This document shows positions 50,184 through 59,632 of a DNA stretch of 64,000 nt, piece by piece; position 1 is the first letter of the stretch; each line of letters opens with the position of its first letter. The position numbers and the translations under genes are program-made. The stretch is from Bacillus pumilus. GTDB lineage: Bacteria > Bacillota > Bacilli > Bacillales > Bacillaceae. The notes under the pieces are model-generated. The model saw only the letters and a program-made list of their open reading frames with translations. It was not told the origin of the DNA and searched no databases. The stretch is from the NCBI RefSeq assembly GCF_009937765.1, contig NZ_CP047089.1, positions 1,548,272-1,612,271 on the forward strand, written 5' to 3'.

Positions 50184-52394
50184 ATGGCGAACGAACAAGT
50201 TTTAACGGCGCAGCAGGTCATTGACAAGGCAAGAGAATACCTGTCCGCTGAACATATTCAATTTATAGAGCGAGCATATGAATATGCTGAAAATGCACAT
50301 AAGGAGCAATACCGGAAGTCTGGTGAGCCTTATATTATCCATCCAATTCAAGTGGCGGGGATTCTTGTTGACCTTGAAATGGACCCATCGACCATTGCAG
50401 GCGGTTTCCTGCACGATGTTGTTGAGGATACAGATGTGACATTACAGGATTTAAAAGAGCATTTTAACGAAGAAGTTGCGATGCTTGTTGATGGTGTAAC
50501 AAAGCTCGGGAAGATTAAATATAAATCACAAGAAGAACAGCAGGCCGAAAACCATCGAAAAATGTTTGTAGCAATGGCGCAGGATATACGCGTGATCTTG
50601 ATTAAACTGGCAGATCGTTTGCACAATATGAGAACGCTCAAACACCTTCCTCAGGAAAAGCAGCGTAGAATTTCAAATGAAACCCTTGAAATTTTTGCAC
50701 CGCTTGCGCACAGATTAGGGATTTCAAAGATTAAGTGGGAGCTTGAAGATACAGCACTCCGTTACTTAAATCCGCAGCAATATTACCGGATCGTGAATCT
50801 CATGAAGCGCAAACGAGCGGAACGAGAGGAATACTTGGACGAGGTTGTCAATGAAGTAAAAGATCGTGTGTCAGAGGTAAACATCAAGGCTGAATTTTCC
50901 GGAAGACCAAAGCATATTTATAGTATTTATCGCAAAATGGTCTTGCAAAATAAGCAGTTTAATGAAATTTATGATCTGCTGGCGGTTCGTATTTTGGTTG
51001 ACAGCATTAAAGACTGCTATGCCGTGCTTGGGATTATCCATACATGCTGGAAGCCGATGCCAGGTAGGTTTAAGGATTATATTGCCATGCCAAAGCCCAA
51101 CATGTACCAATCGCTCCATACAACAGTGATTGGGCCAAAAGGAGACCCGCTTGAAGTTCAGATCCGTACAGTGGAAATGCACGAAATCGCAGAGTACGGA
51201 ATTGCTGCGCACTGGGCATACAAAGAAGGAAAAGAGTCAGCAGAATCAACGGAGGAAGCGGTCTTCCAGAAGAAGCTCTCTTGGTTTAGAGAAATCCTTG
51301 AATTCCAAAATGAATCTACAGATGCAGAAGAATTTATGGAATCGTTAAAAATCGATCTGTTCTCTGATATGGTGTTTGTCTTTACACCAAAAGGAGACGT
51401 CATTGAACTGCCATCAGGTTCCGTTCCGATTGACTTTTCTTACCGCATTCACTCGGAAATTGGGAATAAAACGATCGGTGCGAAGGTCAACGGAAAGATG
51501 GTCACGCTCGATCATAAATTGAAGACAGGTGACATTATTGAAATTCTGACATCAAAGCACAGCTATGGGCCAAGTCAGGATTGGGTCAAACTTGCCCAAA
51601 CCTCCCAAGCGAAGCACAAGATCAGACAGTTTTTCAAAAAACAGCGCCGTGAAGAAAATGTCGAAAAAGGCCGAGAACTCGTGGAGAAAGAAATCAAAAA
51701 CCTTGAGTTTGATGTCAAAGACATTCTGACAGCTGAAAACCTGCAAAAAGTGGCTGACAAATTTAATTTTTCAAACGAAGAGGACATGTATGCAGCGGTT
51801 GGTTATAACGGAATTACTGCACTCCAAGTCGCCAATCGTTTAACTGAAAAAGAAAGAAAACAAAGAGATCAAGAAGAACAAGAAAAAACGGTTCAAGAAG
51901 TGACTGTAGAGCCAAAGACATATCACGGGAAGAAACGAGAAGCAGGCGTAAGAGTCAAAGGGATAGATAACCTGCTTGTCCGCTTATCTAAGTGCTGTAA
52001 CCCTGTTCCTGGTGATAGCATTGTTGGTTTTATTACGAAAGGCCGAGGCGTATCTGTTCACCGTGATGACTGTCCGAACGTGAAAACAGGAGAAGCGCAG
52101 GAACGGTTAATCCCGGTAGAGTGGGAGCATGAACAGCCTGCTCGAAACCGTAAAGAATACAATGTGGAAATTGAAATACTAGGATATGACAGACGCGGCT
52201 TACTCAATGAGGTGCTTCAAGCAGTCAACGAAACGAAAACGAACATCTCGTCAGTTTCTGGTAAGTCTGATCGTAACAAAGTGGCGACGATTCATATGGC
52301 GATCTTTATCCAAAACATTAACCATTTGCACAAAGTGGTAGAACGCATTAAACAAATCAAAGACATTTACTCTGTTCGCCGATTCATGAATTAG
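50184..52394 (+). CDS. relA: Bifunctional (p)ppGpp synthetase/hydrolase
   Basis: Main stringent-response enzyme (Rel). It has 736 residues: an N-terminal hydrolase HD domain (about 40-190, with [11 protein letters not shown] and [11 protein letters not shown]), a synthetase domain (about 230-350, with [13 protein letters not shown] and [19 protein letters not shown]), a TGS domain (about 395-455), a zinc-finger/helical part ([11 protein letters not shown]) and a C-terminal ACT domain (about 660-736). ATG at 50184 follows AAAGGTGATT. It is adjacent to apt, which fits purine metabolism context. Confidence 0.98.
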   Translation: MANEQVLTAQQVIDKAREYLSAEHIQFIERAYEYAENAHKEQYRKSGEPYIIHPIQVAGILVDLEMDPSTIAGGFLHDVVEDTDVTLQDLKEHFNEEVAMLVDGVTKLGKIKYKSQEEQQAENHRKMFVAMAQDIRVILIKLADRLHNMRTLKHLPQEKQRRISNETLEIFAPLAHRLGISKIKWELEDTALRYLNPQQYYRIVNLMKRKRAEREEYLDEVVNEVKDRVSEVNIKAEFSGRPKHIYSIYRKMVLQNKQFNEIYDLLAVRILVDSIKDCYAVLGIIHTCWKPMPGRFKDYIAMPKPNMYQSLHTTVIGPKGDPLEVQIRTVEMHEIAEYGIAAHWAYKEGKESAESTEEAVFQKKLSWFREILEFQNESTDAEEFMESLKIDLFSDMVFVFTPKGDVIELPSGSVPIDFSYRIHSEIGNKTIGAKVNGKMVTLDHKLKTGDIIEILTSKHSYGPSQDWVKLAQTSQAKHKIRQFFKKQRREENVEKGRELVEKEIKNLEFDVKDILTAENLQKVADKFNFSNEEDMYAAVGYNGITALQVANRLTEKERKQRDQEEQEKTVQEVTVEPKTYHGKKREAGVRVKGIDNLLVRLSKCCNPVPGDSIVGFITKGRGVSVHRDDCPNVKTGEAQERLIPVEWEHEQPARNRKEYNVEIEILGYDRRGLLNEVLQAVNETKTNISSVSGKSDRNKVATIHMAIFIQNINHLHKVVERIKQIKDIYSVRRFMN

Positions 52395-52412
52395 AAAGGA
52401 AGTATATCGTCT

Positions 52413-52856
52413 ATGAGACTTGTTGTGCAGCGTGTGACAAGTGCATCTGTGAAGGTAGAAGAAGAGATCACAGGTGCCATCAATGAAGGATATATGGTAC
52501 TCGTTGGTGTCACACACGAAGATACAGAAGAAGATGTGCATTATTTAGCTGATAAGCTTGCACATTTACGTATTTTTGAGGATGAAAACGGGAAAATGAA
52601 TCATTCGTTATTGGATGTAAAAGGAAGCGTTTTGTCTGTATCCCAGTTTACCCTTTATGGTGATACGAGAAAGGGCAGAAGGCCGAATTTTATGAAAGCA
52701 GCCAAGCCAGATGCTGCGAACGCCCTTTACGAATGTTTCAATAAAGCCCTTAGAGAAAAAGGCATACATGTAGAAACTGGCCGCTTTGGCGCAATGATGG
52801 ATGTGTCATTGACCAATTCAGGACCCGTCACCATCTGGATGGATAGCAAAGAATAG
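52413..52856 (+). CDS. dtd: D-aminoacyl-tRNA deacylase
   Basis: Removes D-amino acids mischarged on tRNA. It has 147 residues with the active-site motifs [17 protein letters not shown] (about 78-94) and [11 protein letters not shown] at the C terminus. ATG at 52413 follows GAAAGGAAG. It is likely co-transcribed with relA, 18 bp upstream. Confidence 0.97.
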   Translation: MRLVVQRVTSASVKVEEEITGAINEGYMVLVGVTHEDTEEDVHYLADKLAHLRIFEDENGKMNHSLLDVKGSVLSVSQFTLYGDTRKGRRPNFMKAAKPDAANALYECFNKALREKGIHVETGRFGAMMDVSLTNSGPVTIWMDSKE

Positions 52857-52865
52857 ATTCACTTT

Positions 52866-52909
52866 AGACTGTAGATAAACTCTTGTAGGAGTTTGTTTAG
52901 AGTCTTTTT
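52866..52909 (+). terminator. dtd terminator
   Basis: AGACT..ATAAACTC / GAGTTTGTTTAGAGTCT, an extended stem with small mismatches, then TTTTT. Confidence 0.75.
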
Positions 52910-52926
52910 CTTTTGCGACAAAATAA

Positions 52927-52954
52927 AAAAGAGGCGCAGTGGCCTCTTTTTTCT
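52927..52954 (-). terminator. yrvJ terminator
   Basis: AAAAAGAGGC / GCCTCTTTTT with loop GCAGTG; near symmetric, so usable by the minus-strand amidase gene and as backup for dtd. Confidence 0.8.
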
Positions 52955-54533
52955 AGCGGAAATATTGTTTTAATCCTTCTGTCATTCCTTCTGTCACTCG
53001 TTCTTGGTAAGAGGCACTATAGATGATGGCTTCCTCCTGAGGATTGCTTAAATAACCGAGTTCATATAAAAGAGAAGGACGTTTGTTTTCTCTTAACACA
53101 AAATAATCTCCAAATTTCACACCCTTATCAGGGATTTGAGAGCGTTTAGCGACTTCTGTATGAACATTTGTCGCTAATTGCTGGTCTTTAGCTGCTTGAT
53201 AATAATACGCCGTACTTCCTCTGACACTTGGGTCCATAAAACTATCGTAATGAAGACTAATAAATGCATCTGCATTTCTGTAATGAGATGTCGCAACCCT
53301 CGATTGAAGGCTGATAAAAGTATCTTCACTTCTAGTTAAATAAACATTTGCTCCAGAAGCCCTTAATTTGCCTGCCAGTAAATTGGCGGTTTTGATGGTA
53401 ATGTTTTTCTCAAAGGCACCATCTGCGCCAATCGTGCCGCTGTCTTTTCCGCCATGACCTGGATCAAGAACAATCGTTTTTCCTTTTAAAGAACCAGTTC
53501 CTGACGATGAATCCTGCTGTGGTCTTGGTGCCTCGCTGCTATTTTTATTCGTTTGAATGACCCAGCTTGCTACATAACCAGTTCCGCCGTTTGATAACGT
53601 CACCTCGTACCAGTCACCTTGCGTGCGAACAATTTGGTAGGCAGCGCCTTTTGTGGCTCTTTCTGCAATTTGAGCAGAAGTAGAAGCGCTTTTTCGAATG
53701 TTGGTGCCATCGTAGACAATGTATGCTTTCTTTTGGGAAGTCGAAGAAGATGAGTTCTTTTCACCCGCTGAACTCGCTCCATTGCTTGTGACGATGTAAT
53801 AGCTTGCTGCCCAGCCTTTCACGCCTTTTGCCTCAATTTCATACCAGCCGTTCTGCTCGCGCAAAATAGTAACCTGTGTGTTGCGGGCAAGTGAAGCGAC
53901 AATTTGTGCATTTGGTGCTGCCGATTGCCTTACATTCAAGCTCGATACGCCAACTGTGCCTGTCTGTTTAGAGCGAGAGGACTCGCCAGAGCTTGATTGA
54001 GAGGCCTTTTGGCCGCCTGACACATAATCAGAGTGAACCCAGCCTACTGCTTGTTTATACGAAATTTTTGTCCATTCGCCGCTTGTCTGCAGCTTTTTAG
54101 CGGAAGCGCCTTGCGGGAAAGTTCCGACGACTTGATAGGAAGTCCCAGGGCCTGTCCGTATGCGAAGATCAGTGGCTGTCGATGTAATAGAACTGCTGCC
54201 AGATGAGCTTTGATTTTGCGTCTTTGACTTAGCAGCCTTTTGGCTGCCAGATGATGTTGTAATCAGCCATGAGACGACCCAGCCTTTTTGACCGTTCGAT
54301 AGACCGATCTGTACCCATTCGCCTTGTTTCGTGAGAATGGGATAGCTTTCTCCGCGCTTCACAACAGCTGCGATTCCATAGCTTAAGCCAGGACCTGATC
54401 TCACATTGATTTCATCTGTAGCGACCACAGCTTGATCTGTTTGTGCTGTAGCATGTGCCATCGGCAAAGTACTTGCGATGAGAACAAAACAGGTAAGAAG
54501 CATCATCATTTGATTGTGTTTTTTTAGATTCAA
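52953..54533 (-). CDS. yrvJ: N-acetylmuramoyl-L-alanine amidase with four SH3b domains
   Basis: Secreted wall hydrolase of 526 residues. A signal peptide (about 1-30, ending TLPMAHATA) is followed by four bacterial SH3 repeats (about 36-95, 118-172, 197-250, 270-328) separated by Ser-rich linkers. A C-terminal Amidase_3 domain (about 349-526) closes the protein. Zinc ligands are His in LDPGHGGKDSG, Glu in GAFEKNIT and His in ISLHYDS; the catalytic Glu is in LLYELGYLSN. The start is TTG at 54533 after GGGAGGGG. It sits between dtd and yrzK as in B. subtilis. Confidence 0.94.
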   Translation of the reverse strand: MNLKKHNQMMMLLTCFVLIASTLPMAHATAQTDQAVVATDEINVRSGPGLSYGIAAVVKRGESYPILTKQGEWVQIGLSNGQKGWVVSWLITTSSGSQKAAKSKTQNQSSSGSSSITSTATDLRIRTGPGTSYQVVGTFPQGASAKKLQTSGEWTKISYKQAVGWVHSDYVSGGQKASQSSSGESSRSKQTGTVGVSSLNVRQSAAPNAQIVASLARNTQVTILREQNGWYEIEAKGVKGWAASYYIVTSNGASSAGEKNSSSSTSQKKAYIVYDGTNIRKSASTSAQIAERATKGAAYQIVRTQGDWYEVTLSNGGTGYVASWVIQTNKNSSEAPRPQQDSSSGTGSLKGKTIVLDPGHGGKDSGTIGADGAFEKNITIKTANLLAGKLRASGANVYLTRSEDTFISLQSRVATSHYRNADAFISLHYDSFMDPSVRGSTAYYYQAAKDQQLATNVHTEVAKRSQIPDKGVKFGDYFVLRENKRPSLLYELGYLSNPQEEAIIYSASYQERVTEGMTEGLKQYFR

Positions 54534-54670
54534 AACGGTGTTTTCCCCTCCCTTGTAAAACCGATGAATGTAATTTCGTTATGTAATGGATGAATTCCTT
54601 GCAGTTTCCCTAATAAAAATGAATCAATCTGTTTATACTAAATAAAAACGTGATAAAAGGATGTACAAAC

Positions 54671-54841
54671 ATGAGATTAAGCAGAAAATTAGGACGAGTG
54701 CAATATAATGGACATCGTGATATCGATCGCTGGCAGCACGACGAAATGGATCAACCAGGCTTCCTTGAAGAAACCGCATCTGAATACGGATGTACGTCAA
54801 AAGAAGAGCTGGAAAAGAAAAAGAGGCACGGCAAGGGTTGA
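54671..54841 (+). CDS. yrzK: Small charged protein (YrzK-like)
   Basis: 56 residues from ATG at 54671, nine bases after AAAGGA. A GTG at 54650 opens the frame but would place the ribosome site inside the gene. The sequence is strongly charged, MRLSRKLGRVQYNGHRDID then DQPGFLEETASEYG, ending in a basic run. It has no signal or membrane helix. The position between yrvJ and hisS corresponds to B. subtilis yrzK; function unknown. The hisS promoter -35 overlaps its stop codon. Confidence 0.65.
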   Translation: MRLSRKLGRVQYNGHRDIDRWQHDEMDQPGFLEETASEYGCTSKEELEKKKRHGKG

Positions 54842-54870
54842 CAGAGTGGCAGCACCGACCTTATTATAAT
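54838..54870 (+). promoter_or_regulatory. Sigma-A promoter of hisS-aspS
   Basis: TTGACA at 54838-54843, overlapping the yrzK stop, followed by an AT-rich stretch TTATTATAAT at 54861-54870. The precise -10 hexamer is ambiguous (spacers of 17, 18 or 21). Confidence 0.6.
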
Positions 54871-54894
54871 ATAAATCAACACACTTGAAAATTT

Positions 54895-55172
54895 AAAATG
54901 TGGAACTGATGATAGAGAATAGTAGGGTAAATTGCGTGAGCAGAGAGGAATCGCCTTAGGCTGAAAGCGAATCCGCATGGCATTTATCACGAAAGAACAC
55001 TCTGTAGGTTTCCTGCTGAACGCTCTAAAAATGAGTCAATAGGCGGAGAACGTGAATCTGCGTTAAGGATTTGAGCGGGAACATGGCTAGATCATGTTCC
55101 AACTAGGGTGGCACCACGGGTATAACTCTCGTCCCTACTATACACATAGTAGAGGCGGGGGTTTTTTATATG
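54895..55172 (+). promoter_or_regulatory. T-box leader (tRNA-His sensing) of hisS-aspS
   Basis: T-box core AACTAGGGTGGCACCACGGG at 55101-55120. A terminator follows, with CCCTACTAT / ATAGTAGAGG pairing and a run of T ending near 55170. A CAC triplet at 54988-54990, in a plausible specifier position, would select histidine. It controls hisS and probably aspS. Confidence 0.9.
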
Positions 55173-55212
55173 TCCACATAAAAAATGAATGATGGTCGTA
55201 GGAGGACGAAAA

Positions 55213-56487
55213 ATGAGTTTTAATATTCCAAGAGGCACACAGGATATTTTACCTGGAGAGTCAGAACGCTGGCAGTATGTTGAACAAATTGCAAGAGATA
55301 CATGTGCAGCTTTTCAATACAAAGAAATCCGCACACCGATTTTTGAGCATACAGAGCTATTTGCACGGGGAGTAGGCGAATCAACCGATATCGTTCAAAA
55401 AGAGATGTATACATTTGAAGATAAAAAGGGACGCAGCATCACCCTTCGTCCAGAGGGGACAGCATCAACGGTACGTTCCTATGTTGAAAATAAATTATTT
55501 GCACAGCCAGCGCAGCCAACAAAGCTGTATTACATCGGGCCAATGTTCCGCTATGAACGTCCGCAAACGGGAAGATATCGTCAATTTTATCAGTTTGGGA
55601 TTGAAGCGATCGGTTCAAAGGATCCAGCCATTGATGCAGAAGTGATTTCCCTTGCGATGAGTGTTTATGAGAAAGCAGGTCTTTCTAACTTAAAGCTCGT
55701 CATTAACAGCCTTGGTGACAAAGAGAGCCGTGCAGACTACCGCGAGGCACTTGTTAAGCACTTTGAGCCAAGAATCGATGAATTCTGTCATGACTGTCAA
55801 ACTCGTTTACATCAAAATCCGTTGCGAATTCTTGATTGTAAAAAGGATCGTGACCACGAATTGATGGCAACGGCTCCATCCATTCAAGATTACTTAAATG
55901 ATGAATCACGGACTTATTTTGAAAAGGTCAAACAATACTTAACAGATATAGGCGTTGAATATGTCGTCGATCCGAACTTAGTGCGTGGTCTTGATTACTA
56001 CAATCACACAGCATTTGAGATCATGAGCAATGCTGAAGGCTTTGGTGCGATTACCACATTAGCCGGCGGTGGCCGATATGATGGACTTGTTGAAGGAATT
56101 GGCGGTCCTGAATCACCAGGAATCGGTTTTGCTATGAGTATTGAGCGTTTCCTATCAGCAATCGATGCTGAAGGAATTGATCTTCCACTGCAAGATGGCA
56201 TTGATCTATACATTGCTGCACTAGGTGATGATGCGAAAGATTACGCTGTTTCATTATTAAATCGTCTGAGAAAAGAAGGCATTTCAAGTGAAATGGACTA
56301 TACAGGGAAGAAATTAAAAGGACAATTTAAAGCGGCTGATCGATTGAAAGCCAAGTTTATAGCTGTCCTTGGTGAAGATGAGCTCGCGCAGCACATTGTG
56401 AATGTAAAAGATACGACAACGGGTGAACAAATTGAAGTGAAGCTTGATGAGCTGATTCAAATGATGAAGGCACACAAGAAGGCGTAA
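55213..56487 (+). CDS. hisS: Histidyl-tRNA synthetase
   Basis: Class II synthetase of 424 residues. Motif 2 [18 protein letters not shown] lies near 112-129, the His-specific segments [14 protein letters not shown] (near 257) and GGGRYDGL (near 285), and motif 3 [14 protein letters not shown] (near 308). A C-terminal anticodon-binding domain follows. The frame opens at ATG 55189, but TAGGAGG lies between it and ATG 55213, which gives family length. aspS follows 18 bp later. Confidence 0.97.
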   Translation: MSFNIPRGTQDILPGESERWQYVEQIARDTCAAFQYKEIRTPIFEHTELFARGVGESTDIVQKEMYTFEDKKGRSITLRPEGTASTVRSYVENKLFAQPAQPTKLYYIGPMFRYERPQTGRYRQFYQFGIEAIGSKDPAIDAEVISLAMSVYEKAGLSNLKLVINSLGDKESRADYREALVKHFEPRIDEFCHDCQTRLHQNPLRILDCKKDRDHELMATAPSIQDYLNDESRTYFEKVKQYLTDIGVEYVVDPNLVRGLDYYNHTAFEIMSNAEGFGAITTLAGGGRYDGLVEGIGGPESPGIGFAMSIERFLSAIDAEGIDLPLQDGIDLYIAALGDDAKDYAVSLLNRLRKEGISSEMDYTGKKLKGQFKAADRLKAKFIAVLGEDELAQHIVNVKDTTTGEQIEVKLDELIQMMKAHKKA

Positions 56488-56505
56488 AGAAGGAGTGGAA
56501 TGTTT

Positions 56506-58284
56506 GTGTTTGGTAGAACTTTTTATTGTGGAGAAGTAACAGAAGACCAAATCGGTCAAACTGTTGTATTAAAAGGATGGGTTCAAAAAAGACGTGACCT
56601 TGGCGGATTAATCTTTATCGATCTGCGTGACCGTACAGGAATTGTACAAGCGGTTTTCAATCCAGACCTTTCAAAAGAGGCGCTTGAGACAGCAGAATCG
56701 ATTCGTAATGAATATGTCCTTGATATTAAAGGTACGGTTGTGGCAAGAGAAGAAGCAACAATCAATCCAAATCTAAAAACAGGGAAAATTGAAATACAAG
56801 TCGAAACGGTCAGCGTGTTAAATGAAGCGAAAACTCCTCCTTTTGTGATTTCAGATCAAGCGGATGAGGTATCAGAAGATGTGCGCCTTAAATACCGTTA
56901 CTTAGACCTTCGCCGTCCTGCTATGTTTGAAACGATGAAAATGCGACATGAAGTCACTAGAGCATTCCGACATTTCCTAGATGATAACGGCTTCCTAGAT
57001 ATTGAAACACCGATTTTAACAAAAAGTACGCCAGAGGGTGCACGTGACTATCTTGTTCCAAGCCGTGTACATGAAGGAGAGTTCTATGCCTTGCCTCAGT
57101 CCCCGCAATTATTTAAACAATTGCTAATGGTCTCAGGTATGGATCGTTATTATCAAATTGCCCGCTGCTTTAGAGATGAAGACTTACGTGCTGACCGTCA
57201 GCCGGAATTCACACAAGTCGATATCGAAATGTCCTTTATGAGTCAAGAGGACATTATGACGCTTGCTGAAGAGATGATGGCAAAGGTGATGAAAGACGTC
57301 AAAGGCGTAGATCTGACATTGCCATTACCTCGTATGACATATGATGAAGCGATGAACTCTTATGGATCTGATAAACCAGATACACGTTTTGAGATGAAGC
57401 TTGTCAACATTTCAGACACGGTAAAAGACTCTGACTTCAAAGTTTTTAGCGGAGCTGTGAAAAATGGTGGAGCTGTGAAAGCCATCAATGTCAAAGGAGC
57501 AGCAGCGAACTACTCAAGAAAAGACATTGATGCCCTTGGTGCATTTGCAGCGAACTACGGTGCAAAAGGTCTAGCTTGGCTTAAAGCAGAAGGGTCAGAA
57601 TTAAAAGGACCAATTGCTAAATTCTTTGACGAAGCAAAGCAAGGAGAATTAAAAGAGAAGCTGCAAGTCGAAGAAGGCGACCTTTTACTTTTTGTTGCAG
57701 ATAAGACGTCTGTTGTCCATGATGCACTTGGCGCCCTTCGTCTAAAACTCGGCAAAGAGCTTGAACTCATCGATGAGTCTCGATTCAACTTCTTATGGGT
57801 TGTTGATTGGCCGCTGCTTGAAAAAGATGAAGAAGAAGGCCGTTTCTATGCTGCCCATCATCCATTCACAATGCCAGTACGCGACGATCTTGAATTAATT
57901 GAGACAAGCCCAGAAGACATGAAGGCACAGGCTTACGATCTTGTCCTGAATGGCTATGAGCTTGGCGGAGGTTCGATTCGTATTTTCGAAAAGGACATTC
58001 AAGAAAAAATGTTTAGCTTACTTGGGTTTTCAAAAGAAGAGGCTTATGAACAATTTGGCTTCCTTCTAGATGCTTTTGAGCACGGTGTTCCCCCGCACGG
58101 CGGAATCGCACTTGGTCTTGACCGATTAGTGATGCTGCTTGCTGGGCGCTCTAACCTAAGAGACACGATTGCTTTCCCGAAAACGGCAAGTGCGAGCTGC
58201 GTGCTAACAGATGCTCCTGGCCATGTGAGCGAGGCGCAGCTTGATGAGTTAAGCTTAGCCATTAAAACAAAAGTAAAACAGTAA
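56506..58284 (+). CDS. aspS: Aspartyl-tRNA synthetase
   Basis: Class II synthetase of 592 residues in the bacterial type. It has an N-terminal OB-fold anticodon domain (about 1-105, [20 protein letters not shown]), motif 1 around [10 protein letters not shown], motif 2 [18 protein letters not shown] (near 215), a GAD insertion domain (about 310-420) and motif 3 [16 protein letters not shown] (near 528). An in-frame ATG lies at 56500, four bases from AAGGAG. GTG 56506 has a ten-base spacing and gives the family start [10 protein letters not shown]; either may be used. Confidence 0.96.
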   Translation: MFGRTFYCGEVTEDQIGQTVVLKGWVQKRRDLGGLIFIDLRDRTGIVQAVFNPDLSKEALETAESIRNEYVLDIKGTVVAREEATINPNLKTGKIEIQVETVSVLNEAKTPPFVISDQADEVSEDVRLKYRYLDLRRPAMFETMKMRHEVTRAFRHFLDDNGFLDIETPILTKSTPEGARDYLVPSRVHEGEFYALPQSPQLFKQLLMVSGMDRYYQIARCFRDEDLRADRQPEFTQVDIEMSFMSQEDIMTLAEEMMAKVMKDVKGVDLTLPLPRMTYDEAMNSYGSDKPDTRFEMKLVNISDTVKDSDFKVFSGAVKNGGAVKAINVKGAAANYSRKDIDALGAFAANYGAKGLAWLKAEGSELKGPIAKFFDEAKQGELKEKLQVEEGDLLLFVADKTSVVHDALGALRLKLGKELELIDESRFNFLWVVDWPLLEKDEEEGRFYAAHHPFTMPVRDDLELIETSPEDMKAQAYDLVLNGYELGGGSIRIFEKDIQEKMFSLLGFSKEEAYEQFGFLLDAFEHGVPPHGGIALGLDRLVMLLAGRSNLRDTIAFPKTASASCVLTDAPGHVSEAQLDELSLAIKTKVKQ

Positions 58285-58299
58285 AATAGACGCATAGAT

Positions 58300-58336
58300 A
58301 TAGGCATGTAAACGCTTGAAAAAGCGGCATGCCTAT
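58300..58336 (+). terminator. Hairpin after aspS
   Basis: ATAGGCATG / CATGCCTAT outer stem with an inner CGCTT-GAAA-AAGCG stem-loop. No T-run follows, so termination is uncertain. The inner loop overlaps the -35-like TTGAAA of the 6S RNA promoter. Confidence 0.5.
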
Positions 58337-58344
58337 GATATGCT
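58316..58344 (+). promoter_or_regulatory. Candidate promoter of 6S RNA
   Basis: TTGAAA, 17-base spacer, TATGCT, ending about 20 bases before the conserved 5' end of the 6S RNA. Confidence 0.5.
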
Positions 58345-58361
58345 TTCTTCAATCAATAAAT

Positions 58362-58544
58362 AAAGTCCTGATACGTACGGTGGTTACCTAGTTTTGACCG
58401 AACATTTTTTTATACGGGAGCTTGCCTTTCCTTTCTGCATAAATGCCTCTTTAGAGGACTTATAAAGTCAGGAAGAAAGCACCCACCTGCATGGTGCGGG
58501 GTTCAAAACGAAGGAAAAGCTGGCGGCGTTGTCGGGACTTTTTT
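58362..58544 (+). ncRNA. bsrA: 6S RNA (BsrA/6S-1 type)
   Basis: About 183 bases between aspS and tcdA, the position of B. subtilis bsrA. The ends pair: AAGTCCTGA at 58363 with GGGACTT near 58533, the second immediately followed by a T-run that also ends transcription. The interior has the long interrupted rod expected of 6S RNA, which imitates an open promoter and binds sigma-A RNA polymerase in stationary phase. A covariance-model search would confirm the fold. Confidence 0.85.
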
Positions 58545-58634
58545 GTGTTTTTTTCGTTTACAGAAGGATGACGGAGAAGTCTGAATATGATATGATTCTT
58601 TCGATTCATTTTAAATAAAGGTGGAGTGAGGCAC

Positions 58635-59399
58635 TTGTTACATCAGTTTTCAAGAAACGAGCTTGCCATTGGCAAGGAAGGCTTAAATATATTAAAAAAC
58701 AGTACAGTTGCAGTGCTTGGTGTGGGCGGCGTTGGCTCATTTGCAGTCGAGGCACTCGCTCGTTCAGGCGTTGGCCGTATTGTTCTTGTTGATAAAGATG
58801 ATATTGATATTACAAATGTAAATCGTCAGCTGCCAGCATTGCTTTCAACAGTGGGTCAGCCAAAGGTTGACTTAATGCAGGCGAGAATCGCTGATATTAA
58901 TCCAGAATGTGAAGTGGTTGCGCTCAAGATGTTTTATACAGAGGAAACATATGAGCAATTTTTTGAATATCCGCTTGATTATGTCATCGATGCATCAGAT
59001 ACGATTCACTATAAAATTCATTTAATGAAAGAGTGTCTGAAACGAGGTGTGAACATCATTTCGAGTATGGGAGCTGCAAACAAAACAGATCCGACTCGCT
59101 TCAAAATTGATGACATTTCAAAAACCCATACCGACCCAATTGCAAAAGTCGTGAGAACGCGTCTACGCAAAGAAGGGATTCGTAAAGGAATTGAAGTCAT
59201 TTTCTCTGATGAAAGTCCGATTGTGATTCGCGAAGATGTTAGAAAAGAAGTTGGAAATGATGAAGCGAAGATTCGCAAGGCACAAATGCCGCCATCTTCC
59301 AATGCATTCGTCCCATCTGTTGCAGGACTGATCATGGGTGGTCATGTGATTATGCAGCTTTTGAAAGATATTCCAATTACACGTGTGAAGGATAAATAA
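58635..59399 (+). CDS. tcdA: tRNA threonylcarbamoyladenosine dehydratase
   Basis: E1-like ThiF-family enzyme (YrvM) that cyclises t6A to ct6A on tRNA. It has 254 residues with the ATP-binding GVGGVGSFAVEALARSG (about 32-48), DKDDIDITNVNRQ (near 57-69), YVIDASDTI near 120 and the C-terminal SVAGLIMGGHV. The frame opens at GTG 58626, which is inside the AAGGTGGAG ribosome site; TTG 58635 gives the family start MLHQFSRNELAIGKEG. It is convergent with rarA across repeat copy D. Confidence 0.95.
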   Translation: MLHQFSRNELAIGKEGLNILKNSTVAVLGVGGVGSFAVEALARSGVGRIVLVDKDDIDITNVNRQLPALLSTVGQPKVDLMQARIADINPECEVVALKMFYTEETYEQFFEYPLDYVIDASDTIHYKIHLMKECLKRGVNIISSMGAANKTDPTRFKIDDISKTHTDPIAKVVRTRLRKEGIRKGIEVIFSDESPIVIREDVRKEVGNDEAKIRKAQMPPSSNAFVPSVAGLIMGGHVIMQLLKDIPITRVKDK

Positions 59400-59402
59400 A
59401 CA

Positions 59403-59422
59403 CCTGCTAATTAGGCAGGGGC
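59403..59422. terminator. tcdA/rarA terminator hairpin, left copy
   Basis: CCTGC-TAATTA-GGCAGG, the same core as the hairpin at 59599-59636, with a shorter C-run on the left arm, suggesting decay after insertion of copy D. Confidence 0.65.
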
Positions 59423-59597
59423 CAGCGTGTAGACAAACCCCGCATTCGGTGTCAGATCTGTGCTTCGGTGCTCACGAATGTTCAATTCGCTCCGCTCCGA
59501 TGCTCGTCCATCCTAGACTTCAAAGGTTTTCTATCACGCTGAAAAGAAGACAAAGGGCTAAAATCAAGATCATTTTAGCCCTTTGTCAACAATCTGA
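59423..59597 (+). repeat. Terminator-inserted repeat element, copy D
   Basis: 175 bp, close to copy B: one base deleted near the left end (CCCCGC for CCCTCGC) and a few substitutions. Keeps the GCTTCGG / CCGATGC arms, the CGAAT/ATTCG core and the 14-bp distal stem-loop. It lies between convergent tcdA and rarA, with the terminator core CCTGCTAATTAGGCAGGGG present on both sides. Confidence 0.93.
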
Positions 59598-59598
59598 C

Positions 59599-59632
59599 AG
59601 CCCCCTGCTAATTAGGCAGGGGGCTTTTTTAT
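59599..59632. terminator. tcdA/rarA terminator hairpin, right copy
   Basis: GCCCCCTGC / GCAGGGGGC stem with an AT-rich loop, then TTTTTT. The intact version of the duplicated hairpin. Confidence 0.88.
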
